A stretch of DNA of 64,000 nt from Winogradskyella echinorum (GTDB lineage: Bacteria > Bacteroidota > Bacteroidia > Flavobacteriales > Flavobacteriaceae), in the NCBI RefSeq assembly GCF_014297365.1, contig NZ_JACOQD010000001.1:372001-436000 (forward strand). The letters are read 5' to 3'. A program made the position numbers and the translations under genes. Every line of letters begins with the position of its first letter. Within the stretch, counting starts at the first letter, position 1. Below, in pieces: positions 53,824 to 62,664 of the stretch. The notes below the pieces were generated by a model that made no database searches, was not told the DNA's origin, and saw only the letters and a program-made list of their open reading frames with translations.

Positions 53824-55050
53824 TTACGCAACTTTAGCTTTTACACGTTTCATTCTTTTCTTTACATTTCCTTGTACCACATAATGGTCAATTGTTGGCG
53901 CAAATACATTCATTAATAGAATTGCTAACATTACACCTTCTGGATATGCAGGATTAAATACACGAATCATAATAGAAATAAACCCTACTAAGAAACCATA
54001 TATCCATTTGCCCTTATTTGTTTGCGACGCTGTTACAGGATCTGTAGCCATAAATACAGTACCAAAAGCAAAACCACCAATTAGTAAATGATGCCAAAAT
54101 TCTGTACTCATTAATCCGTAAAACTTACTCGATTCTGTAATCCATCCAGAGCTAACTACACCGTTAAAGATTAAGCCCATAACTAAAGCACCTATTACAG
54201 ATGATAACATTATCCTCCAACTACCAATTTTAGTGAAGATTAAGAATAAACCACCTAATAAAATTAATAGTGTTGAAGTTTCACCCACTGAACCAGGAAT
54301 TAAACCATAAAACATATCCATGATTTCGTAACCCGCTTCTTTATTTTGTGCTAAGCTTCCTAAGATTGTTTCACCAGAAATGGCGTCTACATTTTGACCT
54401 GCTGCAATTAGTTGATCTTGTTCAACTGCTCCGTGTACCCATACTTTATCACCAGACATCCATGTTGGATAGGCAAAGAATAAAAATGCACGAATAGTTA
54501 ATGCTGGATTAAGAATATTCATTCCTGTTCCTCCAAATACCTCTTTACCAATTACAACTCCAAAAGCAACCGCAACAGCTAACATCCATAAAGGTGTATC
54601 AATTGGAACAATAAGCGGTACTAACATACCTGTAACCAAATAACCTTCTTCAACTTCATGGCTATTTTTTATAGCAAATAGTATTTCAATAGCTAAACCA
54701 ACCACGTAAGACACTATTACTAATGGAATCACCTTCCAAAATCCAACAGAAAAGTTATCTAATGTCCAAAATTCTGAACTAAAGAAACCGCCTGTAGCTT
54801 GCGTTATTTCACCAAAAGCCAAGTGGTGTTGATAACCTGCGTTGAACATACCAAAGATTAAACAAGGAATCATTGCCATTATAACAGTGTTCATTGTACG
54901 CTTTAAATCATCAGCAACTTTTATATGAGTACCATTATGTGTGGTCTCATTAGGCAAAAATAAAAATGTATGTATTGCCGAAAATGCTGGCAACCATTTT
55001 TTATCCTTATTCTTTTGTCTAAAATTGTGTAAATTTTGTTTTAAACCCAT
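53824..55050 (-). CDS. nqrB: Na+-translocating NADH-quinone reductase subunit B
   Basis: 408 residues, about nine TM helices, with riboflavin and covalent FMN sites and the quinone site. The FMN attachment motif reads S-G-E-T (T228) instead of the usual S-G-A-T, and the GSVGETS loop is intact. Conserved cytoplasmic N-terminal region (KKWLPAFSAIHTFLF). Stop-start spacing with nqrA is a 1-base overlap. Member of the sodium pump that builds a sodium-motive force. Confidence 0.96.
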   Translation of the reverse strand: MGLKQNLHNFRQKNKDKKWLPAFSAIHTFLFLPNETTHNGTHIKVADDLKRTMNTVIMAMIPCLIFGMFNAGYQHHLAFGEITQATGGFFSSEFWTLDNFSVGFWKVIPLVIVSYVVGLAIEILFAIKNSHEVEEGYLVTGMLVPLIVPIDTPLWMLAVAVAFGVVIGKEVFGGTGMNILNPALTIRAFLFFAYPTWMSGDKVWVHGAVEQDQLIAAGQNVDAISGETILGSLAQNKEAGYEIMDMFYGLIPGSVGETSTLLILLGGLFLIFTKIGSWRIMLSSVIGALVMGLIFNGVVSSGWITESSKFYGLMSTEFWHHLLIGGFAFGTVFMATDPVTASQTNKGKWIYGFLVGFISIMIRVFNPAYPEGVMLAILLMNVFAPTIDHYVVQGNVKKRMKRVKAKVA

Positions 55051-56399
55051 TATCCTATCTCTTTAAGCATTAAGTCTAATCCTTCTCTTATAATTTTTTG
55101 ATGTGGTTGTTTAGACACACAAACAAATTCTGTCAATGCAAAATCCTCTGGTGCAACTTCGTACATACCTAAAGCTTCCATTTCATCTAAATCTTGATAC
55201 ATACAAGCTTTTAGAATTTGCATAGGATATATATCTAAAGGAAATACTTCTTCGTAAGTTCCTGTAGTTACAAATGCACGGTGTTCACCATTTGTATTTG
55301 TATTTAAATCGTATTTCTTTTTTGGGCTTAACCAAGAAAAAGTTAAAGCTCTAGAAGTAGAAATCTTATTAAAAACTGGTTTGTTCCATCCAAAAAATTC
55401 ATAGTCATCACCTTCAGGAATTACAGTAATAACGTTACTATAATAATCTAAAAAACCATCTGGTTGAACATGCTTTCCTGTAAGGACATTTCCAGAGATA
55501 ATACGATCATTTCCATTTTGTTCTACACCATTATCGTAAACCATAGTTGAAACTTCAGCACCAATCAACGTTTTAAAATAACGTGGTTTTTTTACTGAAG
55601 AACCAGCAAGGGCAACAATACGCTCGGCATTAAACTTACCTGTTAATAATAGTTCTCCTATAATTACTAAGTCTTGTGCATTAACCGTCCACACAACTTC
55701 TCCTTTGTTTACAGGACTCACTTTGTTAATTAAAGTACCAACATTACCTGAAGGGTGTGGCCCAGAAACATTATAAGTGGTTGTGTTATCTAGCTTAGCC
55801 AATGGAGAATTATAACTTCCAACAGAAACATGTACTCCTCCGTCCGTTAATTTAGACAATGCAGTAACAGCTGCTTGCAACTCTGCTTCTTTACCAGCTA
55901 GTGTATAATCTAAATCAGCTGCTAAAGGTGCACTTGCATAACCAGATACAAAAATAGCTTTTGGCGATTTATCTGAATTTGCAACAACATCATAAGGACG
56001 TTGTTTAATAAATGCCCAACAACCAGATGCTAGTAAATGTGCCTTTACTTTCTCTGCGTCAGATGATAGATCAAACTTTCCATGATCTACATGTGCTTGC
56101 TCTTTATCTGCAGTTATTTTAATTGCGTCGATACGACGTCTAGGTCCACGCTGCACTTCAGTTACTTCACCAGAAACTGGAGAAACAAACTTCATTGCTT
56201 CATTATCTTTATTGTAAAACAAAGTTTCACCCGCTTTTACACGCGCACCTTCTTTTGCAACAAGTTTTGGGATAATACTGTGGAAATCTTCGGGTCTTAT
56301 AGAATAGAAATTACTAACAATAGCATTTTCCGTAGCTTTTTCGGCTTCTCCGACGAGCTTTATATCTAAACCCTTTTTAATTCTGATGTCTTTTGACAT
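55050..56399 (-). CDS. nqrA: Na+-translocating NADH-quinone reductase subunit A
   Basis: 449 residues, cytoplasmic subunit lacking TM segments, first gene of the operon. N-terminal KKGLDIKLVGEAE and the barrel-sandwich motif GARVKAGETLFYNKDN, plus PHPSGNVGTLIN, VWTVNAQDLVIIGELLLTG and GAEVSTMVYD, are NqrA signatures. It has its own promoter motif (56433-56440). Participates in quinone reduction. Confidence 0.97.
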   Translation of the reverse strand: MSKDIRIKKGLDIKLVGEAEKATENAIVSNFYSIRPEDFHSIIPKLVAKEGARVKAGETLFYNKDNEAMKFVSPVSGEVTEVQRGPRRRIDAIKITADKEQAHVDHGKFDLSSDAEKVKAHLLASGCWAFIKQRPYDVVANSDKSPKAIFVSGYASAPLAADLDYTLAGKEAELQAAVTALSKLTDGGVHVSVGSYNSPLAKLDNTTTYNVSGPHPSGNVGTLINKVSPVNKGEVVWTVNAQDLVIIGELLLTGKFNAERIVALAGSSVKKPRYFKTLIGAEVSTMVYDNGVEQNGNDRIISGNVLTGKHVQPDGFLDYYSNVITVIPEGDDYEFFGWNKPVFNKISTSRALTFSWLSPKKKYDLNTNTNGEHRAFVTTGTYEEVFPLDIYPMQILKACMYQDLDEMEALGMYEVAPEDFALTEFVCVSKQPHQKIIREGLDLMLKEIG

Positions 56400-56432
56400 A
56401 TGTATTAAAGATTAGTTATCTAAAAATCCGTG

Positions 56433-56440
56433 CAAATTTA
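56433..56440 (-). promoter_or_regulatory. Predicted -7 promoter element of the nqr operon
   Basis: Minus-strand TAAATTTG matches TAnnTTTG, 33 nt before the nqrA ATG. It presumably drives nqrABCDEF. Confidence 0.5.
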
Positions 56441-56563
56441 CGAATTAATGACCAATTATATTTTCAAATTAAAGTCAACATTTTTTATTTATAATGATTA
56501 TAAATAACCAATTGCTTTAAGGCACAGATTTTGATTATCTTTATGCACTACATAAATTTTGTA

Positions 56564-57814
56564 ATGAAAAAGAACTTTTACAACCTTATATTACTTTTAC
56601 TTACACCATCATTAATACTGTGCCAAGTGGCAGAGGTTAGCCCTCCAGACTTTATAAAAACTATCACTTTTAAAAGTAATACAACGCAAGGACAACTGCC
56701 AGTTTTAAAACTTGGAGAACCTCTTCAATTAGAATTTGATGCTTTAAATGGTAATGAAGAAGACTTTTATTATGTTATAGAACATTTTAATTTTGATTGG
56801 ACTCCTTCAACTTTAGTAAAATCTGAGTATTTAAAAGGATTAGACAACCAAAGGATTTTAACTTACAAAAACTCATTCAATACTTACCAAATATATTCGC
56901 ACTACGAATTAACGATACCAAACCAACAAACACGTGCTTTATTAAAAAGTGGTAACTACATGATTTCTATTTATGATGATTATGATGAATTGATGTTTAG
57001 TAGAAAGTTTATGATTTACGAAGATCTTGTTAATGTTGGCACATCCGTAAAACGCTCTAGAGATGTTAAAGTCATTGCAGAAAAACAATCTATTGATATA
57101 GAAATTTCTACAAATAGTGTCAATTTTAATAACCCTTTACAAACTATTAAAACCCTAATTATTCAGAATAATAATTTAAATACTGCTATTTCAGATTTAA
57201 AACCACAATATACACTAGGCAACAAACTCATCTATCGTTATGACACCGAATCTGCATTTTGGGGAGGGAACGAATATATTTATTTTGAAACTAAAGATGT
57301 TAGATCCTCAAGTTTAGGTGTTCAATTTATAGATTTAAAAGACATATATCATAGCTATTTATTTACTAATGTACCACGAAAAAACCAACCCTACACCTAC
57401 AATCCAGACATAAACGGAAACTTTTTAGTTACAGCAATAGACCAAACGGATTTAGATATTGAAGCAGACTACACAATGGTTCATTTCTCTTTATCGCACG
57501 AAGAACTAAAGGACAAAGACATTCATGTATATGGTAACTTCAATGCTTTTGCTATTGAAGATTTAACCAAAATGATATTTAATCCTGAAAGCAAACGCTA
57601 CGAATGTATTTTGCGATTAAAACAAGGGTTTTATAATTACAAATATGTTGTTGTAGATAAAGCAACTAAAGAGTTAAGTGAAGGAGTTATTAGTGGCAAC
57701 TTTTGGCAAACCGAAAACAACTATAAAGTTTTAGTTTATTACAGAGACTTAGGTGCTCGTTTTGATCGCCTTATCGGTTATGGCGAAACGTCTTCAGTAA
57801 ATATATCTAACTAA
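56564..57814 (+). CDS. T9SS plug-domain protein (DUF5103)
   Basis: 416 residues from ATG 56564 (an upstream TTG at 56531 adds 11 residues without a signal-like gain). The signal peptide ends LILCQ, and the rest is beta-rich with VSPPDFIKTITFK at the start, FNFDWTPSTLVKSEYLKGLDNQ and HVYGNFNAFAIEDLTKMIFNPE near the C-terminus. The family is annotated as the plug protein of the type IX secretion channel SprA; such a protein implies an active T9SS in this organism. Which cargo it meets is unknown. Confidence 0.88.
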   Translation: MKKNFYNLILLLLTPSLILCQVAEVSPPDFIKTITFKSNTTQGQLPVLKLGEPLQLEFDALNGNEEDFYYVIEHFNFDWTPSTLVKSEYLKGLDNQRILTYKNSFNTYQIYSHYELTIPNQQTRALLKSGNYMISIYDDYDELMFSRKFMIYEDLVNVGTSVKRSRDVKVIAEKQSIDIEISTNSVNFNNPLQTIKTLIIQNNNLNTAISDLKPQYTLGNKLIYRYDTESAFWGGNEYIYFETKDVRSSSLGVQFIDLKDIYHSYLFTNVPRKNQPYTYNPDINGNFLVTAIDQTDLDIEADYTMVHFSLSHEELKDKDIHVYGNFNAFAIEDLTKMIFNPESKRYECILRLKQGFYNYKYVVVDKATKELSEGVISGNFWQTENNYKVLVYYRDLGARFDRLIGYGETSSVNISN

Positions 57815-57885
57815 ACTGTAAGGAAAAATAACCCCTAAAGACTAAATTTCTTTTATCTTCAAATTCATTTTAAATGTTTTAAAAA

Positions 57886-59250
57886 ATGCAATATGATATA
57901 GCTCTATTTTCTGAATTATGCGACACTCTTTTTGAAGCAGAAATCAATCAGCCTGTAGCAAAACCAATTCCAACTTCAGAATTATATAATCAATTAGATT
58001 TATCATTACACAAAGAAGGAATTATTGATAAACAGCTTAAAAACACTTTAAAAACTGTAATAAAAAGCACACCTAAAACAGCTTCAAAATCATTTTTTAA
58101 TCAATTATTTGGAGGTAGAGTTGGTAAAGCGGCACTTGGAGATTTGTTGGCTGTAATGCTTAATAACAGTATGTACACTTATAAAGTTGCTGGCCCTCAA
58201 GTTGGCATTGAAAAGCAGGTGTTAAAAGCAATATGTAAATTAGCTGGTTATAAAAATGATAGTGATGGTACATTTGCGCCAGGTGGATCGATGAGCAATA
58301 TGATGGCACTTATTATGGCAAGAGACCATAAAAACGAAGCTATTAGAGCAGAAGGACTATCTAAGCAAATGACTTTATACACTTCAAAAGAATCGCACTA
58401 TTCTATTTCTAAAAATGCTGCATTAACTGGTATTGGCAGAAACCAAGTAAGACTAGTAAACACTAACTCAAAAGGCGAAATGCTCGCTGACCATTTAGAA
58501 GAATTAGTAAGTAAAGATATAAACGAAGGTTTTGAGCCTTTTTTTGTTAATGCTACAGCTGGCACAACTGTACTCGGAGCTTTTGATAATGTAGACAACA
58601 TTAGTAAAGTGTGCAAAAAATATAAGCTTTGGCTACATGTAGATGGAGCTTATTGCGGTGGAGTCATTTTTAGTTCAAAATACAAACACTTAATAAAAGG
58701 GTTAGAACATTCGGACTCATTTAGTGTAAATGCCCATAAAATGTTGGGCACACCTTTAAGTTGTTCAATTATTGTTACTCAACACAAAGCACAATTACAT
58801 CATTCATTTTCTAATGAAGCTGATTATTTATACCAGACAGATGGTGATGATTTTAATTTAGGAAAAACGTCAATGCAATGCGGGCGACGAAATGATGCTT
58901 TAAAAATTTGGACACTTTGGAAATCGGTTGGCACAAACGGCTTAGAAACAATTGTAGATAAGCAGTTTGAAATGGCAAATTTAGCACGAGACTATATAAA
59001 CAACCATAAAGATTATACCTTATATAGTTTTAATGATTCTATCTCAGTGTGTTTTAATTATAAAGGCATTCCTGCTAATGAGTTATGTACAGCTTTATAT
59101 GAGAACTCTGAACTTATGGTTGGTTTCGGAAAATTTAATAATCAAGAATTTGTGAGAATGGTGACCATAAATAGCCTTTTAGAGAAAGAAGATATTTTAG
59201 CGTTTTTTAAGACCTTAGAAACCTTTGTTTCTAATGAACTGTTAAATTAA
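57886..59250 (+). CDS. Group II PLP-dependent amino-acid decarboxylase
   Basis: 454 residues of the glutamate/aromatic/cysteine-sulfinate decarboxylase family. The PLP lysine is K285 in SVNAHKMLGTPLSC, preceded by the strand motif HVDGAYCGGV, and the N-terminal half has TFAPGGSMSNMMALIMARD. It could decarboxylate L-glutamate, L-2,4-diaminobutyrate, cysteine sulfinate or aromatic amino acids; active-site residues I can read do not decide. Monocistronic, after the plug-domain gene and with no clear partner. Confidence 0.9.
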   Translation: MQYDIALFSELCDTLFEAEINQPVAKPIPTSELYNQLDLSLHKEGIIDKQLKNTLKTVIKSTPKTASKSFFNQLFGGRVGKAALGDLLAVMLNNSMYTYKVAGPQVGIEKQVLKAICKLAGYKNDSDGTFAPGGSMSNMMALIMARDHKNEAIRAEGLSKQMTLYTSKESHYSISKNAALTGIGRNQVRLVNTNSKGEMLADHLEELVSKDINEGFEPFFVNATAGTTVLGAFDNVDNISKVCKKYKLWLHVDGAYCGGVIFSSKYKHLIKGLEHSDSFSVNAHKMLGTPLSCSIIVTQHKAQLHHSFSNEADYLYQTDGDDFNLGKTSMQCGRRNDALKIWTLWKSVGTNGLETIVDKQFEMANLARDYINNHKDYTLYSFNDSISVCFNYKGIPANELCTALYENSELMVGFGKFNNQEFVRMVTINSLLEKEDILAFFKTLETFVSNELLN

Positions 59251-59324
59251 GCTGCTTCTTAACGTTAAAATTAAGCTACATTCAAAAATTATGTTATTTT
59301 AGCATACGTTTTTTACAAAAATCA

Positions 59325-59711
59325 ATGGTACAACAAGTTACAAGCGGAATTAAAATTTCGGTAGAAACCAATTTCGAAGGCACATTTTATAAAAATTATA
59401 AAGTGCACTTTGCTTTTGGTTACAAAGTAACTATTGAAAACCAAAGTAAAGATTCTGTGCAGCTTAATACTAGACACTGGAAAATCCTAGATGCTTTAAA
59501 TAATGTAGAAATTATTGAAGGTGAAGGTGTTATTGGAAAAAAACCTGTTTTAAAACCAGGTGAATCTCATACTTATAATTCTGGTTGCTTATTATCTTCG
59601 CCTTTTGGTGCCATGAGCGGTCACTATAACATGGTGAATTTTACCAAGGCTAGTAAGTTTAAAGTCTACATACCTTCATTTAAGTTAAGTGCTCCTTTTG
59701 CACTTAACTAA
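59325..59711 (+). CDS. apaG: ApaG domain protein
   Basis: 128 residues, a single fibronectin-III-like ApaG domain: VEIEGEGVIGKKPVLKPGESHTYNSG (strands) and SPFGAMSGHYNM are the family core motifs. Known historically as a Co2+/Mg2+ efflux-associated protein; the biochemical role is unsettled. Full length as in E. coli (125). It stands alone 73 nt behind the decarboxylase gene. Confidence 0.95.
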   Translation: MVQQVTSGIKISVETNFEGTFYKNYKVHFAFGYKVTIENQSKDSVQLNTRHWKILDALNNVEIIEGEGVIGKKPVLKPGESHTYNSGCLLSSPFGAMSGHYNMVNFTKASKFKVYIPSFKLSAPFALN

Positions 59712-59743
59712 GATAATGCTATTCCGAAGAATTAGGAATCTCT

Positions 59744-60751
59744 TTATTTTTCAAAATCTTTTATAAAATTAAATCTGTATTGCTCAACACCTTGTTCAAT
59801 GTGAAAGAATCGACAGTTTGAATAATGCACAAACTGATATTCAGAATTTATATCAAAACCCGTTTTTTCTACTTTATAAATACTATCACAATCTATATTC
59901 CCATAAGGAGAAATTCTTCTAAATCTATATTCGGTTTCATTACTTAAACTATAAATCTCAAACCATGCACCTGCGGCAATTCCACCCAACCATTGAGCAT
60001 GCTCAATTTTAACAGTATTATGCTTTGGCTTTAATGTACCTACTAAACTAGGATTATATCCTTTTAACACATCTAAAAACAAACGTCTATTCTCTCTACT
60101 AACTGTAGAATTAAACTCCTTAATTTCACCTTGTTCAGAAACTAAGTAAACAAAATTTTCTGTATCAGCGATTACAACATTACCAATAGTACTTGGAGTA
60201 AACCATTTAGAATTTTGCAATTTCTTTTTTAGAATGGTATTTGTAACCGAAGCAATTAAAGTATCAGTAACAAAACGCGCACAATTACAAGCATCTTTTA
60301 TAAATGCAGCATACCTGATAAAATCGCGATGTTGCATTTTGGTGATGTGTGTTCTAGCCAAATCATAATTTACTACATTACAAACCGAAGCATATAAATT
60401 TCCATCACCATGGGTCAGTTTTGGATGTGTAGCCAAAAATTTTAAAATTTCATTTAAGTTTTTAATAGAATCATTTTCAATTTCTGCTTTTAGTGGAAAG
60501 TTTAATTCAAAATCAGTTTCCCTTCCTCTTACACGTCCATTTGGAGATGGAGTAATATACCTTCCAAAGTCATGATATTCTAAAACTCCTGTTTTCTTAT
60601 CGATTAAAACTAATGCTGCATGACCAGCTCTAACATGTTTTCTACTTCCAACAAACAAAAACCTTAAATATTTAGAGTACCACTCTTCTGCATGAGAGAC
60701 AATAGTTTCTGGATACGCAAGTGTTAAAATAAAAGCATCGTTTTTCAACAT
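59744..60751 (-). CDS. DUF6695 family protein
   Basis: 335 residues from ATG 60751 (MLKNDAFILTLAYPET); a start at 60778 would add nine hydrophobic residues. It carries conserved polar motifs HAALVLIDKKTGVLEYHDFG, HGDGNLYASVCN and DACNCARFVTDTLI. The last, with Cys and a preceding His, gives the look of a papain/NlpC-like hydrolase, but no enzyme activity is known to me. The later domain (YGNIDCDSIY) is beta-rich. Convergent with apaG. Function unknown. Confidence 0.8.
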   Translation of the reverse strand: MLKNDAFILTLAYPETIVSHAEEWYSKYLRFLFVGSRKHVRAGHAALVLIDKKTGVLEYHDFGRYITPSPNGRVRGRETDFELNFPLKAEIENDSIKNLNEILKFLATHPKLTHGDGNLYASVCNVVNYDLARTHITKMQHRDFIRYAAFIKDACNCARFVTDTLIASVTNTILKKKLQNSKWFTPSTIGNVVIADTENFVYLVSEQGEIKEFNSTVSRENRRLFLDVLKGYNPSLVGTLKPKHNTVKIEHAQWLGGIAAGAWFEIYSLSNETEYRFRRISPYGNIDCDSIYKVEKTGFDINSEYQFVHYSNCRFFHIEQGVEQYRFNFIKDFEK

Positions 60752-60848
60752 AAAAGAATAAAAAATTAAAAGCAGCAACTTACAAAAATTATCTTTCTCT
60801 CTTCACATAACTATAACGTTTCAAATTAATAAGATATCATAAATATTG

Positions 60849-60856
60849 TACCTTTG
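60849..60856 (+). promoter_or_regulatory. Predicted -7 promoter element of pruA
   Basis: TACCTTTG in AATATTGTACCTTTGC, the same 16-nt string as in front of the HAD-like gene (41591-41606). 36 nt before the ATG. Confidence 0.5.
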
Positions 60857-60892
60857 CACTTTCAAAATTCAAACTAAAAAACAATATATATT

Positions 60893-62518
60893 ATGGGAAA
60901 AGGATTCTTTAATGTACCTGTAGCAGTTAATGAGCCAGTAAAATCTTACGCACCTGGATCACCTGAACGTAAAGCTGTATCTGAAACATATAAAGCAATG
61001 TTTAACAGTAAGGTTGAAGTCCCAATGTACATAAATGGTGAAGATGTAAAAACTGGTAATACCAGGACTATGTCTCCACCACACGATCACCAACATATTG
61101 TAGGTGAATACCATATAGCTGAGCAAAAACATGTAGATGCTGCAATTGCAACTGCTTTAGAAGCTCGTAAAGAATGGTCTCAAATGCCATGGGAACAACG
61201 TGCAGGTATTTTCTTAAAGGCTGCTGAATTAATCGCAGGCCCTTATAGAGCAAAGATCAACGCAGCAACAATGATTGCACAATCTAAAACTATTCACCAA
61301 GCAGAAATTGATGCAGCTTGTGAGTTTATAGATTTCTTACGCTTTAATGTTCAGTTTATGACGGACATTTACATGGAACAACCAGAAAGTACAAGTGATG
61401 CATGGAACAGAGTAGAATACAGACCTCTTGAAGGTTTTACTTATGCTGTAACACCATTTAACTTTACGGCTATCGCAGGAAACTTACCAGCATGTATGGC
61501 GTTAATGGGTAATGTTGTTGTATGGAAACCAAGTGACAGCCAAGTGTATTCTGCTAAAATCATTATGGACGTTTTTAAAGAAGCCGGAGTACCAGCTGGT
61601 GTTATTAATGTTGTTTTTGGTGACCCTGTAATGATTACAAATACAGTATTAGCTAGCCCAGATTTTTCTGGTTTACATTTCACTGGTTCTACATTTATTT
61701 TTAAAGAACTGTGGAAACAAATCGGTGAGAATATTCATAACTACAAAACCTACCCAAGAATTGTTGGTGAAACAGGTGGAAAAGATTTTATAGTAGCACA
61801 CAAATCAGCAAATGCAAAACAAGTTGCTACAGCTATTGCTCGTGGAGCTTTTGAGTTTCAAGGACAAAAATGTAGTGCAGCTTCAAGAGCTTATATTCCT
61901 AAAGGTATTTGGACAGATGTGAAGCAATATTTATTAGAAGATATTAAGTCTTTTAAAATGGGATCTCCAGAAGATATGAGCAATTTTATTACTGCTGTTA
62001 TACACGAAGGTTCTTTTGATAAATTGGCAAAATATATCGATGGTGCTAAAGCAGATAGTGATGCCGAAATAATTGCTGGTGGTAATTACGATAAATCAAA
62101 AGGTTACTTTATAGAACCTACTGTAATTGTAACAACTAGTCCTAAATATACAACGATGTGTACTGAACTTTTTGGTCCAGTGATTACAATATATGTTTAC
62201 GAAGATGATGCTTATTCTGAAACTTTAAAACTTGTTGATGAAACTAGCGAATATGCTTTAACAGGTGCAATTTTATCAACTGATCGTTATGCAGTTGAAG
62301 AAGCTACTAAGGCTTTACAAAACTCAGCAGGAAACTTTTATATTAATGACAAGCCAACTGGTGCCGTTGTTGGTCAACAACCATTTGGTGGAGCACGAGC
62401 TTCTGGTACAAACGACAAAGCTGGTAGTGCACAAAATTTGTTACGTTGGGTATCTCCAAGATTAATTAAGGAAACCTTTGTAACTCCAACAGACTACAGA
62501 TATCCTTTTTTAGGTTAA
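60893..62518 (+). CDS. pruA: L-glutamate gamma-semialdehyde dehydrogenase (P5C dehydrogenase)
   Basis: 541 residues, the type typical of Bacteroidota and eukaryotic ALDH4. It oxidises glutamate semialdehyde from proline to glutamate with NAD. Catalytic C327 in FEFQGQKCSAASRA, general base in GETGGKDF, and family motifs TPFNFTAIAGNLP and FTGSTFIFK are present. Complete with its own promoter and terminator. The proline dehydrogenase gene is not adjacent. Confidence 0.97.
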   Translation: MGKGFFNVPVAVNEPVKSYAPGSPERKAVSETYKAMFNSKVEVPMYINGEDVKTGNTRTMSPPHDHQHIVGEYHIAEQKHVDAAIATALEARKEWSQMPWEQRAGIFLKAAELIAGPYRAKINAATMIAQSKTIHQAEIDAACEFIDFLRFNVQFMTDIYMEQPESTSDAWNRVEYRPLEGFTYAVTPFNFTAIAGNLPACMALMGNVVVWKPSDSQVYSAKIIMDVFKEAGVPAGVINVVFGDPVMITNTVLASPDFSGLHFTGSTFIFKELWKQIGENIHNYKTYPRIVGETGGKDFIVAHKSANAKQVATAIARGAFEFQGQKCSAASRAYIPKGIWTDVKQYLLEDIKSFKMGSPEDMSNFITAVIHEGSFDKLAKYIDGAKADSDAEIIAGGNYDKSKGYFIEPTVIVTTSPKYTTMCTELFGPVITIYVYEDDAYSETLKLVDETSEYALTGAILSTDRYAVEEATKALQNSAGNFYINDKPTGAVVGQQPFGGARASGTNDKAGSAQNLLRWVSPRLIKETFVTPTDYRYPFLG

Positions 62519-62540
62519 AACCTATAATTAATTGATAATT

Positions 62541-62580
62541 AAATCCTTATTAGCACTATGCTTTTAAGGATTTTTTTTGT
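62541..62580 (+). terminator. Terminator after pruA
   Basis: A 9-bp perfect stem (AAATCCTTA / TAAGGATTT), 15-nt loop, followed by a T run. Confidence 0.8.
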
Positions 62581-62664
62581 TTTTAAGGGAATTGACGTTA
62601 AAAAAAATCAATATAGAAACTAAAGTTTGTATCTTTTAATTCTATTAATTAAAATTCTACAGCC

